DNA of 64,000 nt from Croceicoccus sp. YJ47 (GTDB lineage Bacteria > Pseudomonadota > Alphaproteobacteria > Sphingomonadales > Sphingomonadaceae). The stretch's first letter is position 1, and each line of letters starts with the position of its first letter. The notes under the pieces were generated by a model. That model saw only the letters and a list, made by a program, of their open reading frames with translations. It ran no database searches and had not been told where the DNA came from. Positions 46,539-54,442 of the stretch are shown piece after piece. A program made the translations under genes and the position numbers. Location: assembly GCF_016745095.1 (NCBI RefSeq), contig NZ_CP067087.1, positions 186,001 through 250,000 on the forward strand, in the 5' to 3' direction.

Positions 46539-47725
46539 GGCGCAGCTTTCCTCTGCTGCGCCTTCTTGATCTTTTTCGCGAGCGACCACTTGTGGACTTC
46601 CGTCGGGCCATCATAGATCCGGAACGCGCGCAATTCGCGAAACACCTGTTCGACCACCGTTTTGTCGGTCACCCCCGTCCCGCCCAGAACCTGCACGCAA
46701 TTGTCCGCAACACGCATCAGGGCTTCCGACACTGCGACTTTGGTCATGGAACTCTCGGTCGTGCCCAGATCGCCGGAGTCAAGTATCGATGCACACCAGA
46801 AGACCATCAATTCCGCCTGTTTCAGGTCGATCTGGTTCTGCGCCAACATGAAACCGACCCCTTCGTGATCGATCAGCAGTTTGCCGAACGCTTCGCGCCG
46901 GCAGACATAATCGATGGCGATTTCCTGGCAACGCATCGCCGCACCCAACCAGCGCATACAGTGCGAAAGGCGCGCAGGACTGAGCCTGACTTGCGCATAG
47001 CGAAAACCCTCGCCGGCCTCGCCAAGCATTTGGTCAGCCGGAACGCGAAGGTTCTCGATCGCCACGCTGGCGTGTCCACCCGGCATCGAATTGTCGATCG
47101 TGTTGGGAACGCGCTCGATACGAATTGCGGGATCCGGCAGGTCGACGATGAACATGCAAGCACCGCCCCCCTCCTCTACGCTCTCGGCCTTTGCCATCAC
47201 GATACCGACGCCGGCGCCATCGGCACCCGTGATGAACACCTTGCGCCCGTTCACGACCCAATGATTGCCATCCTTGCGGCAGGTGGTCTTCATCATCGAA
47301 GGATCCGACCCCGCCCCGCCCCATTCGGCGGGCTCTGTCATGAAGAAGGCGCTGCGCTCCTCGCCCGACACCAGCCGACCCAGAAACTTTTTCTTCAGAT
47401 GGTCGCTGCCGACATGGCCGAGCAAATACATATTGCCTTCGTCCGGCGCATTGGTGTTGAGCGCCAGCGGGCCAAGCGGGGAGAGCCCGGACCGGATGAG
47501 CACATGCGCGGTTTCGACCTGGGTCAGGTGGCTGCCGTCCTCCAGAATATGGGGCGTCATCAGCCCGGCATCATTCGCCAGATCGCGCATTTCGCGCACC
47601 AGTTCCTCGGTCGGCGCCCCGTGGTGGTCGCGGCGCCCGTCAGTTTCGAATGGAACGATGACATCGCGCACGAAGCGCTCCACCTCGCCGCCAATATCGC
47701 GCGCCCGCCGGGAAATCTCGATCAT
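46535..47725 (-). CDS. Acyl-CoA dehydrogenase, ACAD10/11-like
   Basis: A 396-aa FAD acyl-CoA dehydrogenase with AAGGAGAGAG before its ATG. Motifs: FFMTEPAEWGGAGSDPS and FITGADGAG in the middle domain, and RIYDGPTEVHK near residue 372, where common acyl-CoA dehydrogenases have YEGT with catalytic Glu. The DGPxEVH form is that of the ACAD10/ACAD11/LvaC subgroup, which processes 4-phosphorylated hydroxyacyl-CoA. The overlapping kinase gene supports this. Its promoter carries a strong copy of the shared palindromic module, 47 bp upstream. Confidence 0.87.
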   Translation of the reverse strand: MIEISRRARDIGGEVERFVRDVIVPFETDGRRDHHGAPTEELVREMRDLANDAGLMTPHILEDGSHLTQVETAHVLIRSGLSPLGPLALNTNAPDEGNMYLLGHVGSDHLKKKFLGRLVSGEERSAFFMTEPAEWGGAGSDPSMMKTTCRKDGNHWVVNGRKVFITGADGAGVGIVMAKAESVEEGGGACMFIVDLPDPAIRIERVPNTIDNSMPGGHASVAIENLRVPADQMLGEAGEGFRYAQVRLSPARLSHCMRWLGAAMRCQEIAIDYVCRREAFGKLLIDHEGVGFMLAQNQIDLKQAELMVFWCASILDSGDLGTTESSMTKVAVSEALMRVADNCVQVLGGTGVTDKTVVEQVFRELRAFRIYDGPTEVHKWSLAKKIKKAQQRKAAP

Positions 47726-47771
47726 ACTCTCTCCTTGCAGGAACCCGCACTAACCGGACCCGCGAGCAATC

Positions 47772-47806
47772 GTCAACTTTTGAGAATGGCATTCTCTATT
47801 GCGAAG
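47772..47806 (-). promoter_or_regulatory. Shared operator-promoter module, acyl-CoA dehydrogenase operon
   Basis: GAGAATGGCATTCTC at 47782-47796 is a perfect 6-3-6 palindrome. On the plus strand it is preceded by GTCAA (47772-47776) and 5 bases, and followed by TATTGCGAA. TTGAC on the minus strand can be the -35 box of the acyl-CoA dehydrogenase; the divergent CoA-transferase subunit B starts 72 bp away on the other side. Confidence 0.75.
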
Positions 47807-47867
47807 AAAGTGCTTGCTCGCATCCCCGTGAAGTGCCTATGTCTTTGGTGGATGAAAGGAGATGGGC

Positions 47868-48527
47868 ATGGCCTGGACAAGGGAACAGATGGCCCGGAGA
47901 GCTGCGCGCGAAATCGCCGATGGGGACTATGTGAACCTTGGCATCGGCATACCCACGCTCGTCGCGAACTACATTCCGGACGACATCACCGTGAGCCTGC
48001 ACTCCGAGAATGGAATGCTCGGCATCGGCCCTTTCCCTTTCGAGGGAGAGGCAGATCCCGACATCATCAATGCGGGCAAGCAGACCGTAACCGAGCTGCC
48101 GGGTACGAGCTATTGCTCCTCGGCTGACAGTTTCGCCCTGGTGCGCGGTGGTCATATCGATCTGACCATTCTCGGCTCAATGCAAGTGGCCATGAATGGC
48201 GATATTGCCAACTGGACCATTCCGGGCAAGGTGGTGAAGGGCATGGGCGGTGCGATGGACCTCGTTGCCGGCGTGCCGCGCGTGGTCGTGGTGATGGATC
48301 ACACCAGCAAGGACGGTAGCCCCAAGATCCTGAAGGAATGCACGCTTCCTCTTACAGGCGTGCGCGCCATCGACCGCATCATCACCAATCTCGGCGTCTT
48401 CGATTGCGATCGTGAGGGCGGCAGCGGCCTGACCCTGCTCGAACTGGCACCGGGCGTGACCATCGAGGAGATCGAGCAGCAAACCGAAGCGCCCTTTGCC
48501 GTGAGCGAAGCTCTCGCAGCGGCCTGA
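47868..48527 (+). CDS. 3-oxoacid CoA-transferase, subunit B
   Basis: A 219-aa beta subunit of a family I CoA-transferase. The catalytic Glu is in HSENGMLG (about residue 46), with DYVNLGIGIPTLV before it and GGHIDLTILGSMQV later. The ATG at 47868 is preferred to 47862 because AAGGAG lies 7 bases upstream. Its alpha partner is encoded at 22820, at the other end of the cluster; normally the two genes are adjacent or fused. Both likely fall under the same regulatory module. Confidence 0.88.
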   Translation: MAWTREQMARRAAREIADGDYVNLGIGIPTLVANYIPDDITVSLHSENGMLGIGPFPFEGEADPDIINAGKQTVTELPGTSYCSSADSFALVRGGHIDLTILGSMQVAMNGDIANWTIPGKVVKGMGGAMDLVAGVPRVVVVMDHTSKDGSPKILKECTLPLTGVRAIDRIITNLGVFDCDREGGSGLTLLELAPGVTIEEIEQQTEAPFAVSEALAAA

Positions 48528-48565
48528 CCTTCCGATAATCCGACAAACATGAATTGGGATTTTCC

Positions 48566-49348
48566 ATGATACTAAACTCTTCCATCGCAGCCGTCGTGAC
48601 CGGTGGCGCATCCGGCCTCGGTGCCGCCACGGCCCGCGCCCTTGGCAAGAAGGGTGTTCGCGTCGCCATTTTCGATCGGGATGGCGACGGTGGACAGCGC
48701 GTGGCGGACGAAATCGGGGGAGTTTTCTGCGATGTCGACGTTACCGACGAGGCCAGCGTAGACGAAGGTTTCAAAAGGGCGCGCGACGCGCACGGCCAGG
48801 AACGCGTACTCGTCAATTGTGCGGGCATCGGCAACGGCATAAAGACCGCAAGCCGCGACAGGGAAGACGGCAGCATCCGACATTTCCCTCTCGATGCATT
48901 CGAGAAGGTCGTGCAGGTCAATTTGATCGGCACCTTCCGCTGCATTGCGAAGAGTGCGGCCGGCATGCTCGACCTCAGCCCGCTGCCTGACGGAGATCGC
49001 GGTGCCATCGTCAACACAGCTTCCGTAGCGGCCGAGGACGGTCAGATCGGGCAGGCTGCCTATTCTGCCTCGAAAGGCGGTGTGGTGAGCCTGACGCTCC
49101 CCGTGGCGCGTGACCTCATGTCCGAGAACATTCGTGTGAACACTATCCTGCCCGGTCTTTTCGAGACTCCCCTGCTGATGGGTCTACCTGAAAAGACGCT
49201 TGCATCGCTTAGTGCATCCGTCCCCTATCCTAAACGGCTGGGTAAACCGCATGAATACGCAGCGCTTGCACTCGTGATGATAGAAAACAGCTATTTCAAC
49301 GGCGAGGACGTCCGCCTGGACGGTGCCATCCGAATGGCACCGCGCTGA
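48566..49348 (+). CDS. SDR 2, type II 3-hydroxyacyl-CoA dehydrogenase (HSD17B10-like)
   Basis: A 260-aa SDR starting at ATG 48566. Cofactor motif VTGGASGLG, acidic end of strand 2 (AIFDRDGD, favouring NAD), NCAGIG, NTASVAAEDGQIGQAAYSASKGG split by the catalytic Ser and the YSASK pair. The inserted loop before the active site and the IRVNTILPGLFETPLL segment are typical of HSD17B10/FadB2-like enzymes, which oxidise 3-hydroxyacyl-CoA to 3-oxoacyl-CoA. It follows the CoA-transferase subunit B. Its stop is 11 bp from the IS6-type copy that closes the cluster. Confidence 0.87.
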   Translation: MILNSSIAAVVTGGASGLGAATARALGKKGVRVAIFDRDGDGGQRVADEIGGVFCDVDVTDEASVDEGFKRARDAHGQERVLVNCAGIGNGIKTASRDREDGSIRHFPLDAFEKVVQVNLIGTFRCIAKSAAGMLDLSPLPDGDRGAIVNTASVAAEDGQIGQAAYSASKGGVVSLTLPVARDLMSENIRVNTILPGLFETPLLMGLPEKTLASLSASVPYPKRLGKPHEYAALALVMIENSYFNGEDVRLDGAIRMAPR

Positions 49349-49359
49349 TGACTGATCAG

Positions 49360-50198
49360 GGATCTGTCGGTCGAATGCAAACGGCTCCCCGCTTTGCAAA
49401 GTGCGCCCTTCCGCCGACACTCGTCAGGCTATGAGGTTCTGCCACTCAGCCAATGCAGCTGAGGCGGGCTTTGTAAGTTTGACGATCAACGAGGTGGCGT
49501 TCGGAATTGAAGTGGTTGTGGAAGGAAGCATGAACCGAGGCGAACTTCTGTAGCGACTTCATTTGCCGGAAGCGCAGCATCGCTCGTTCCTTTCGTCGGA
49601 ATGGCAGATGTGCGTTTTCAGCCCTGTTGTTCGCGTAGCGGCCTGTTTTTTGCTTATGCTCGCAGCCAAGGTCGGACATCGCAGCTTTGTACGATCGCAG
49701 TCCGTCGGTCGTTAAGACATCCGGCCGACCCGTGACGCTTCAGCGCTTTCTTCACGAAACGCAGGGCGGCGCCTTTGTCTCTCGTTTTTGTGACGTAACT
49801 TTCGAGCACCTCACCTTCGTGATCGACGGCACGCCATAGGTACACCATCTCGCCGTTTATGCGGACGTACATCTCATCGAGGTGCCATTGCCAACGGCTA
49901 AAGCCGCGCATCCGATTTACCCGCTGGCGGCGAATGTCGACCGCGAACATTAAGCCGAAACGATTCCACCAAAGTCGGACCGTCTCATGACAGATGTCGA
50001 TGCCGCGCTCCGACAGAAGATCTTTCACGTTCCGAAGCGAAAACGGGAAACGCACATACATCATCACGACCAGTCGGATTACCTCCGGCGAAGAATGGAA
50101 ATACCGGAACGGGTTGGCTGGTTTCTTGGCTCGGGGCATCCGCTTCCTCTACCCTGCACCAAGGTTTTTGCCAGAGGTACAATCCTTCTGACGGTGCC
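49360..50198 (-). mobile_element. IS6-family element, copy 3
   Basis: An 839-bp copy with left repeat GGATCTGTCGGTCGAATGC and right repeat complement of ATCCTTCTGACGGTGCC. It closes the catabolic cluster on the right and has the same orientation as copy 2. Flanking octamers (CTGATCAG and CGCGGCAA) do not match. Its transposase gene is frameshifted. Confidence 0.87.
49423..50139 (-). pseudogene. IS6-family transposase, two frameshifts
   Basis: The N-terminal 135 residues are open and normal (50139 to about 49735) and keep the first catalytic Asp. An extra base near 49725 (CCGGCCGACCCGTG against CCGGCGAACCGTG in copy 2) shifts the frame before TTDGLRSY. The homologous remainder is in another frame down to about 49470, where a second change (two bases missing relative to copy 4) alters the C-terminus. 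The element could move only with transposase supplied by an intact copy. Confidence 0.82.
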
Positions 50199-50235
50199 CG
50201 CGGCAACCGTCGAACCAGGCTACCGAAGCGCAAGC

Positions 50236-50790
50236 TCACTTTTGTCGAGTGGTATGGTGTTTCTCTGGACCGTAGCAGCAATCGACCTCTCTCAGGACTT
50301 CTTCGGTCGGTCCGGTCTCCCCCGATATGATCGAGATATCGCCGGTGCTTTCCAAAACCATCGAACGAACATGGGATAGGTCGCGAATACCCTGCAAGCG
50401 GATCTCATATAGTACATCGCTTTCGCTCACGCGCGTTTTAGCAAGCGCGCCTTCCAGTATCTTACCATCATGCATCAGCATGATTGGATCGTTCTCAATC
50501 ATAAGCTGGAAGGTCCGCGATCCGCGACGTAGCCGCGCCAATATCACCTGCGCTATCAGTAAGGCGAGGATGGCACTCAAAGCCTGGACCAGCGCTATCC
50601 AATCGGTAACGGTTGCCGCCGAAGCGAGCAGCGAACCGGTTGCCAGCGTGATAACGAAATCGAAGGCGGTCATTTTCGAAAATGTTCGCAAACCGATCAC
50701 ACGCACGAGAAGAATAACCCAAACCAGCGTAATGAGGCCAAGCGCCACGCCGCGAATGATTGCGTCGGGATAGTCGCTTAGTCCGAACAT
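50236..50790 (-). CDS. DUF421 (YetF-like) membrane protein
   Basis: A 184-aa protein with three N-terminal membrane helices (about residues 10-32, 43-60 and 65-85) and a C-terminal soluble domain with the DUF421 pattern MIENDPIMLMHDGKILEGAL and ALAKTRVSESDVLYEIRLQGI. Family function is poorly known; some members affect spore or stress phenotypes. It is the only gene between IS6-type copies 3 and 4, both in the same orientation, so the unit resembles a small pseudo-compound transposon. Confidence 0.82.
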   Translation of the reverse strand: MFGLSDYPDAIIRGVALGLITLVWVILLVRVIGLRTFSKMTAFDFVITLATGSLLASAATVTDWIALVQALSAILALLIAQVILARLRRGSRTFQLMIENDPIMLMHDGKILEGALAKTRVSESDVLYEIRLQGIRDLSHVRSMVLESTGDISIISGETGPTEEVLREVDCCYGPEKHHTTRQK

Positions 50791-50878
50791 CCTTTGATTT
50801 CCTCAAATTTGGTTGAAAGGGCAAATGGGTTCGGAACGTCAGTATCAGGCCAAGGTGCAGGCAGTGACCGCTCGCTTG

Positions 50879-51718
50879 GGAGCTGTCAGTCGGATGCAAA
50901 CCGTTCTCCGTTTTGCAGAGTGCGCCCTTCCCCGGCTATTCTTCAGGCCATCAGGTTTTGCCACTCAGCCAATGCAACTGAGCGGCGGGCTTTGTAAGTT
51001 TGACAATCAACGAGGTGGCGTTCGGAATTGAAGTAGTTGTGGAAGGAGGCATGAACCGAGGCGAACTTCTGCAGCGACTTCATTTGCCGGAAGCGCAGCA
51101 TCGCTCGTTCTCTTCGTCGGAATGGCAGATGTGAGTTTTCAGCCCTGTTGTTCGCGTAGCGGCCTGTCTCCTGATTAGCCGAATTACCAAGGTCGGTCAT
51201 GGCTGCTTTGTAGGAACGCAGTCCGTCGGTTGTTATGATCTCCGGCGAACCGTGGCGTTTCAGCGCCCTCTTCATGAAACGCAGGGCGGCGGCCTTGTCC
51301 CTCGCTTTTGTGACGTAGCTTTCCAGGACTTCGCCTTCGTGATCAACGGCACGCCATAGATACATCATCTCGCCATTTATGCGGACGTACATCTCATCGA
51401 GATGCCACTGCCATTTTCGAAAACCGCGCATCCGATTTACGCGTTGGCGGCGAATGTCCGCTGCGAACATTGGACCAAACCTGTTCCACCACAACCGCAC
51501 CGTTTCATGGCAAATGTCGATGCCACGTTCCGACAGAAGATCCTCGACGTTCCGGAGCAAAAGCGGAAAGCGGACATACATCATCACGACCAGTCGGATG
51601 ACTTCCGGCGAAGAATGGAAGTATCGGAACGGGTTGGCTGGTTTCTTGGCTCGGGACATCCGCTTCCCCTACCCTGCATCAAGGTTTTTGCCAGAGGTAC
51701 CATCCTTCTGACAGTGCC
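50879..51718 (-). mobile_element. IS6-family element, copy 4, intact
   Basis: An 840-bp copy with left repeat GGAGCTGTCAGTCGGATGC, identical to copy 2, and right repeat complement of ATCCTTCTGACAGTGCC. It contains an intact transposase. Flanking octamers (CTCGCTTG and GTTGCGGA) do not match. Confidence 0.88.
50943..51659 (-). CDS. IS6-family transposase
   Basis: A 238-aa DDE transposase, intact and very similar to the one at 17641-18357. The catalytic Asp-Asp-Glu lie in HLDEMYV, TTDGLRSY and RAENSHL. It differs from copy 2 mainly around residues 165-175 (LGNSANQETGRYANN against LDCGQKQEIYRWANN). Either intact copy could mobilise the defective ones. Confidence 0.9.
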   Translation of the reverse strand: MSRAKKPANPFRYFHSSPEVIRLVVMMYVRFPLLLRNVEDLLSERGIDICHETVRLWWNRFGPMFAADIRRQRVNRMRGFRKWQWHLDEMYVRINGEMMYLWRAVDHEGEVLESYVTKARDKAAALRFMKRALKRHGSPEIITTDGLRSYKAAMTDLGNSANQETGRYANNRAENSHLPFRRRERAMLRFRQMKSLQKFASVHASFHNYFNSERHLVDCQTYKARRSVALAEWQNLMA

Positions 51719-51749
51719 GTTGCGGATGTTAAACGTAACACCTGATGTA

Positions 51750-52253
51750 TTACAATGCAGCCCGCAGTTCATGACGCTGCGTTGCGGGCAATTTGTCAGC
51801 CACAGCGATTAGCAAATCAAGCAGCCTCCGATCTTCGTCTTTCGTAGAATTTGCGTCTCGAAATTCTGGTCGGATAACCATTATGCGGACCTTTTGCTTT
51901 TCGCCACCGCGAGGGCGCTTGCCAAATTGAGCCAACCACGCGCTCAGTTTTTCATACAGATCTTCGTATGTTGGAGAGCCTTCTGTGACTTCTTCAAACC
52001 ACTTTGACAAAACAATCTCTGTGTTTCGTCCATCGAGTTTTTTGTATTTTGCCAGATATTTCGCAGGTGTGAGATTTTCATAGCCGACGAATTTCGAGAA
52101 ACCAAAGATCGGCTTTTCGGGCTCCCGTTCGTACACATAAAATGCATGAGCTTGTGCGAGCCTATCGGCCAATAAGGCATTCTCAACAACAGCTTCGTTA
52201 AGGTGAATAATTGCGGCGACTACCGCGTCGAGGTGTTGAACAAGCTTTGCCAT
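51750..52253 (-). CDS. Hypothetical protein
   Basis: A 167-aa protein of no family that I recognise. It is soluble and rich in Lys/Glu, with an N-terminal helical region (residues 1-40), a middle segment FGFSKFVGYENLTPAKYLAKY and a predicted helical C-terminus. Its composition is AT-richer than the catabolic genes. The ATG at 52253 has no strong ribosome site. It lies 32 bp from IS copy 4, so it may be foreign or a truncated remnant, but its frame is intact. Confidence 0.5.
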   Translation of the reverse strand: MAKLVQHLDAVVAAIIHLNEAVVENALLADRLAQAHAFYVYEREPEKPIFGFSKFVGYENLTPAKYLAKYKKLDGRNTEIVLSKWFEEVTEGSPTYEDLYEKLSAWLAQFGKRPRGGEKQKVRIMVIRPEFRDANSTKDEDRRLLDLLIAVADKLPATQRHELRAAL

Positions 52254-52505
52254 TTTTCAGCCCTTACATCTAGATCTGACTTAGACGATGTAGGACCCAA
52301 CCAGATTGACGTCAAGCCTCACTCGCCTAGATCAGTTTTGGATACGCAAGATTGTTCATCTCAACCAATGTCGGCTCGAGGGCTGCAATCAGCACAATAA
52401 AGTTGGGTTCCATTGCTGTAGCGAAGGCTTTCCGCGGCTCAGGTAGACTTTGCGCCGAATTCTGCCAGTCAGCTTATAGAAGAAAATCACGGAAAGCTGC
52501 TGTGA

Positions 52506-54100
52506 GTTGTCAGGCTGCAAGCTACTGCCAATCAGAAGTTAGAGCTTGCGACACCCGACGGTACTCCACTTTTCTCCGATCTTTCCCTGTCCATTGAACA
52601 TGAAGCCGTCGGTCTCTTCGGTCGTAACGGATCGGGTAAGACCACCCTTTTGAAAGCTATTGCAGGCCATGCGCATCTTCCGTTGGGCGGAACGATCGTG
52701 ACGGATGGCAAGGTCGGCCTGCTGCGCCAGGACGGATCGACGCAAGTTCCACGGTTGGCCACATGCTTGGGGTCGCGGACCATCTGGCACGCATTGCGCG
52801 CATCGAGGCAGGTTCGCCTGTTGGCGACGACCTTGATCTTGCGGACTGGATTCTCGGTTCTAGGCTGGAGAACCTGTTGGCCCGGTTCGGACTGGCATCA
52901 ATGGAAACGTCACGCGCAATTTCCAGCCTGAGCGGTGGAGAGCGGATGCGCGTGAAGCTTGCGGCGCTACTCTTGCCCGCACCCGATATCTTGCTGCTCG
53001 ACGAGCCGACGAACAATCTCGACTCCTACGGACGCGAAGGCGTGGCCAATCTGATCGAGGGTTGGAACGGTCCGCTGCTTGTCGCCAGCCACGACCGCTG
53101 GCTGCTTGAACGAGTCGAAAGAATTGTCGAACTTTCGCCCGCAGGCGTTACCATCGTCGGCGGGAACCGGTCTTCATTCAAGGTCGAACGGGACGCAAAC
53201 CGCGCACGCTCGATCGAAGCGCTTGAACAGGCTCGCGAGGGCCTCGATGCGGCAAAGCGATCTAAGCAACGCGAAATGGAAAAGCAGGCGAGACGGGACA
53301 AGCGCGGGCGCGCCCTCGCGGCCAAGGGGGCCGATCCGAAACCATATCTTTTCCAACAACAGCAGCGGGCGGAAAAGACCGCCGCGCGATATGGCGTAGT
53401 TGGGCAGGAGATCGTCGATCAGGCCGATGCAATGCCACGCTCGGCCCAGGCGGAAGTCGAGCGGATCGTGCCGATACGCATCGTACTTCCCCGATCTGGC
53501 CTGTCGTCCCGCCAGACCTTGGTGGATGTGCATGACCTTGTCTGCGAACGGAATGGGTGTGTGCTTTTCGGTTCCATGGATCTCGTCGTTCGCGGACCAA
53601 AGCGCATCGCGATCACCGGGCCGAACGGCTCCGGCAAGACCAGCCTGGTCAGACTGCTGCTCGGGCTCGACACGCCGGCATCCGACAAGATAGCCTCCGA
53701 TCAAAAGAGCATGGCCGTACTCGACCAGCATCTGGCGATGCTCGATAAATCCGAAACTCTCCTCGACACGATGAAGCGATACAATCCCGCGCTTGATCAA
53801 CAGTCGGCCCACACATCGCTTGCCGCATATGGCTTTCGTGGACAGTGGGCAGACAGGACCGTGACCGGCATTTCTGGTGGCGAACAAGTGCGACTTGCAC
53901 TCGCCTGCCTTTTCTCGCGGCCAGAACCTCCACAAATGCTGATCTTAGACGAGCCGACAAATCACCTCGATATCGAGGCGATCGAACTTCTAGAGAATGC
54001 GCTCACCCACTATGATGGCACGATAATCTGCATCAGTCATGACGAAGCGTTTCGCAATGCACTCGGATTGACGCGTGCGATCACGATGGGTGACACATAA
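52506..54100 (+). pseudogene. ABC-F family ATPase, frameshifted
   Basis: The C-terminal 445 residues are open from 52763 and contain the first-domain LSGGERMRV and Walker B DILLLDEPTNNLD, the linker, and the complete second domain (GPNGSGKTSLV, ISGGEQVRLAL, MLILDEPTNHLD). The missing first Walker A lies upstream in another frame: from about 52524, TANQKLELATPDG then GLFGRNGSGKTTLL. The frames join at about 52748, where one T appears to be lost (CAAGTTCCACGG). No start codon is visible in the upstream frame before a stop at 52503. Unless a sequencing error, the gene is inactive. ABC-F proteins act on ribosomes. Confidence 0.72.
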
Positions 54101-54442
54101 ATGCCAATGCCGCGGACGGCGGCGAAAGCTTTATTCCGCTTTCAGTTTTATTCGTTCAGCAACTGGGCCGATCGATGACAATCCGCTTTCGTCGAGCGTA
54201 CTGAGAGAAGCAGCTATTCAGCTGACGACCTCAAAAAATTCGCCTGCATCGAGCCGCTGATGCAGAATGAATAGAGCAATACTAAAAAGTCCCGCGCCAC
54301 GAGGCTTGGCTCCAAGAAGTCGCGCGCGAAATACACGTGCAGAATTGAGCTGTATTCGAGCGACTGTCTAATTGCACTAACTATCTTGTTCGACCTTCTG
54401 CCTTCTAGTAGGCTCAACGCGAAAACTTATGGGGGGCTTTGT
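54101..54442. other. Intergenic, AT-richer, no gene seen
   Basis: About 340 bases with no homologous frame. The last 20 bases hold a G-rich ribosome site (GGGGGG) for the next gene. No clear promoter is recognised. Confidence 0.4.

Noticed and set aside
46592-48127. A 511-codon plus-strand frame
   Set aside because: Antisense to the acyl-CoA dehydrogenase and overlapping the subunit B gene; no family features.
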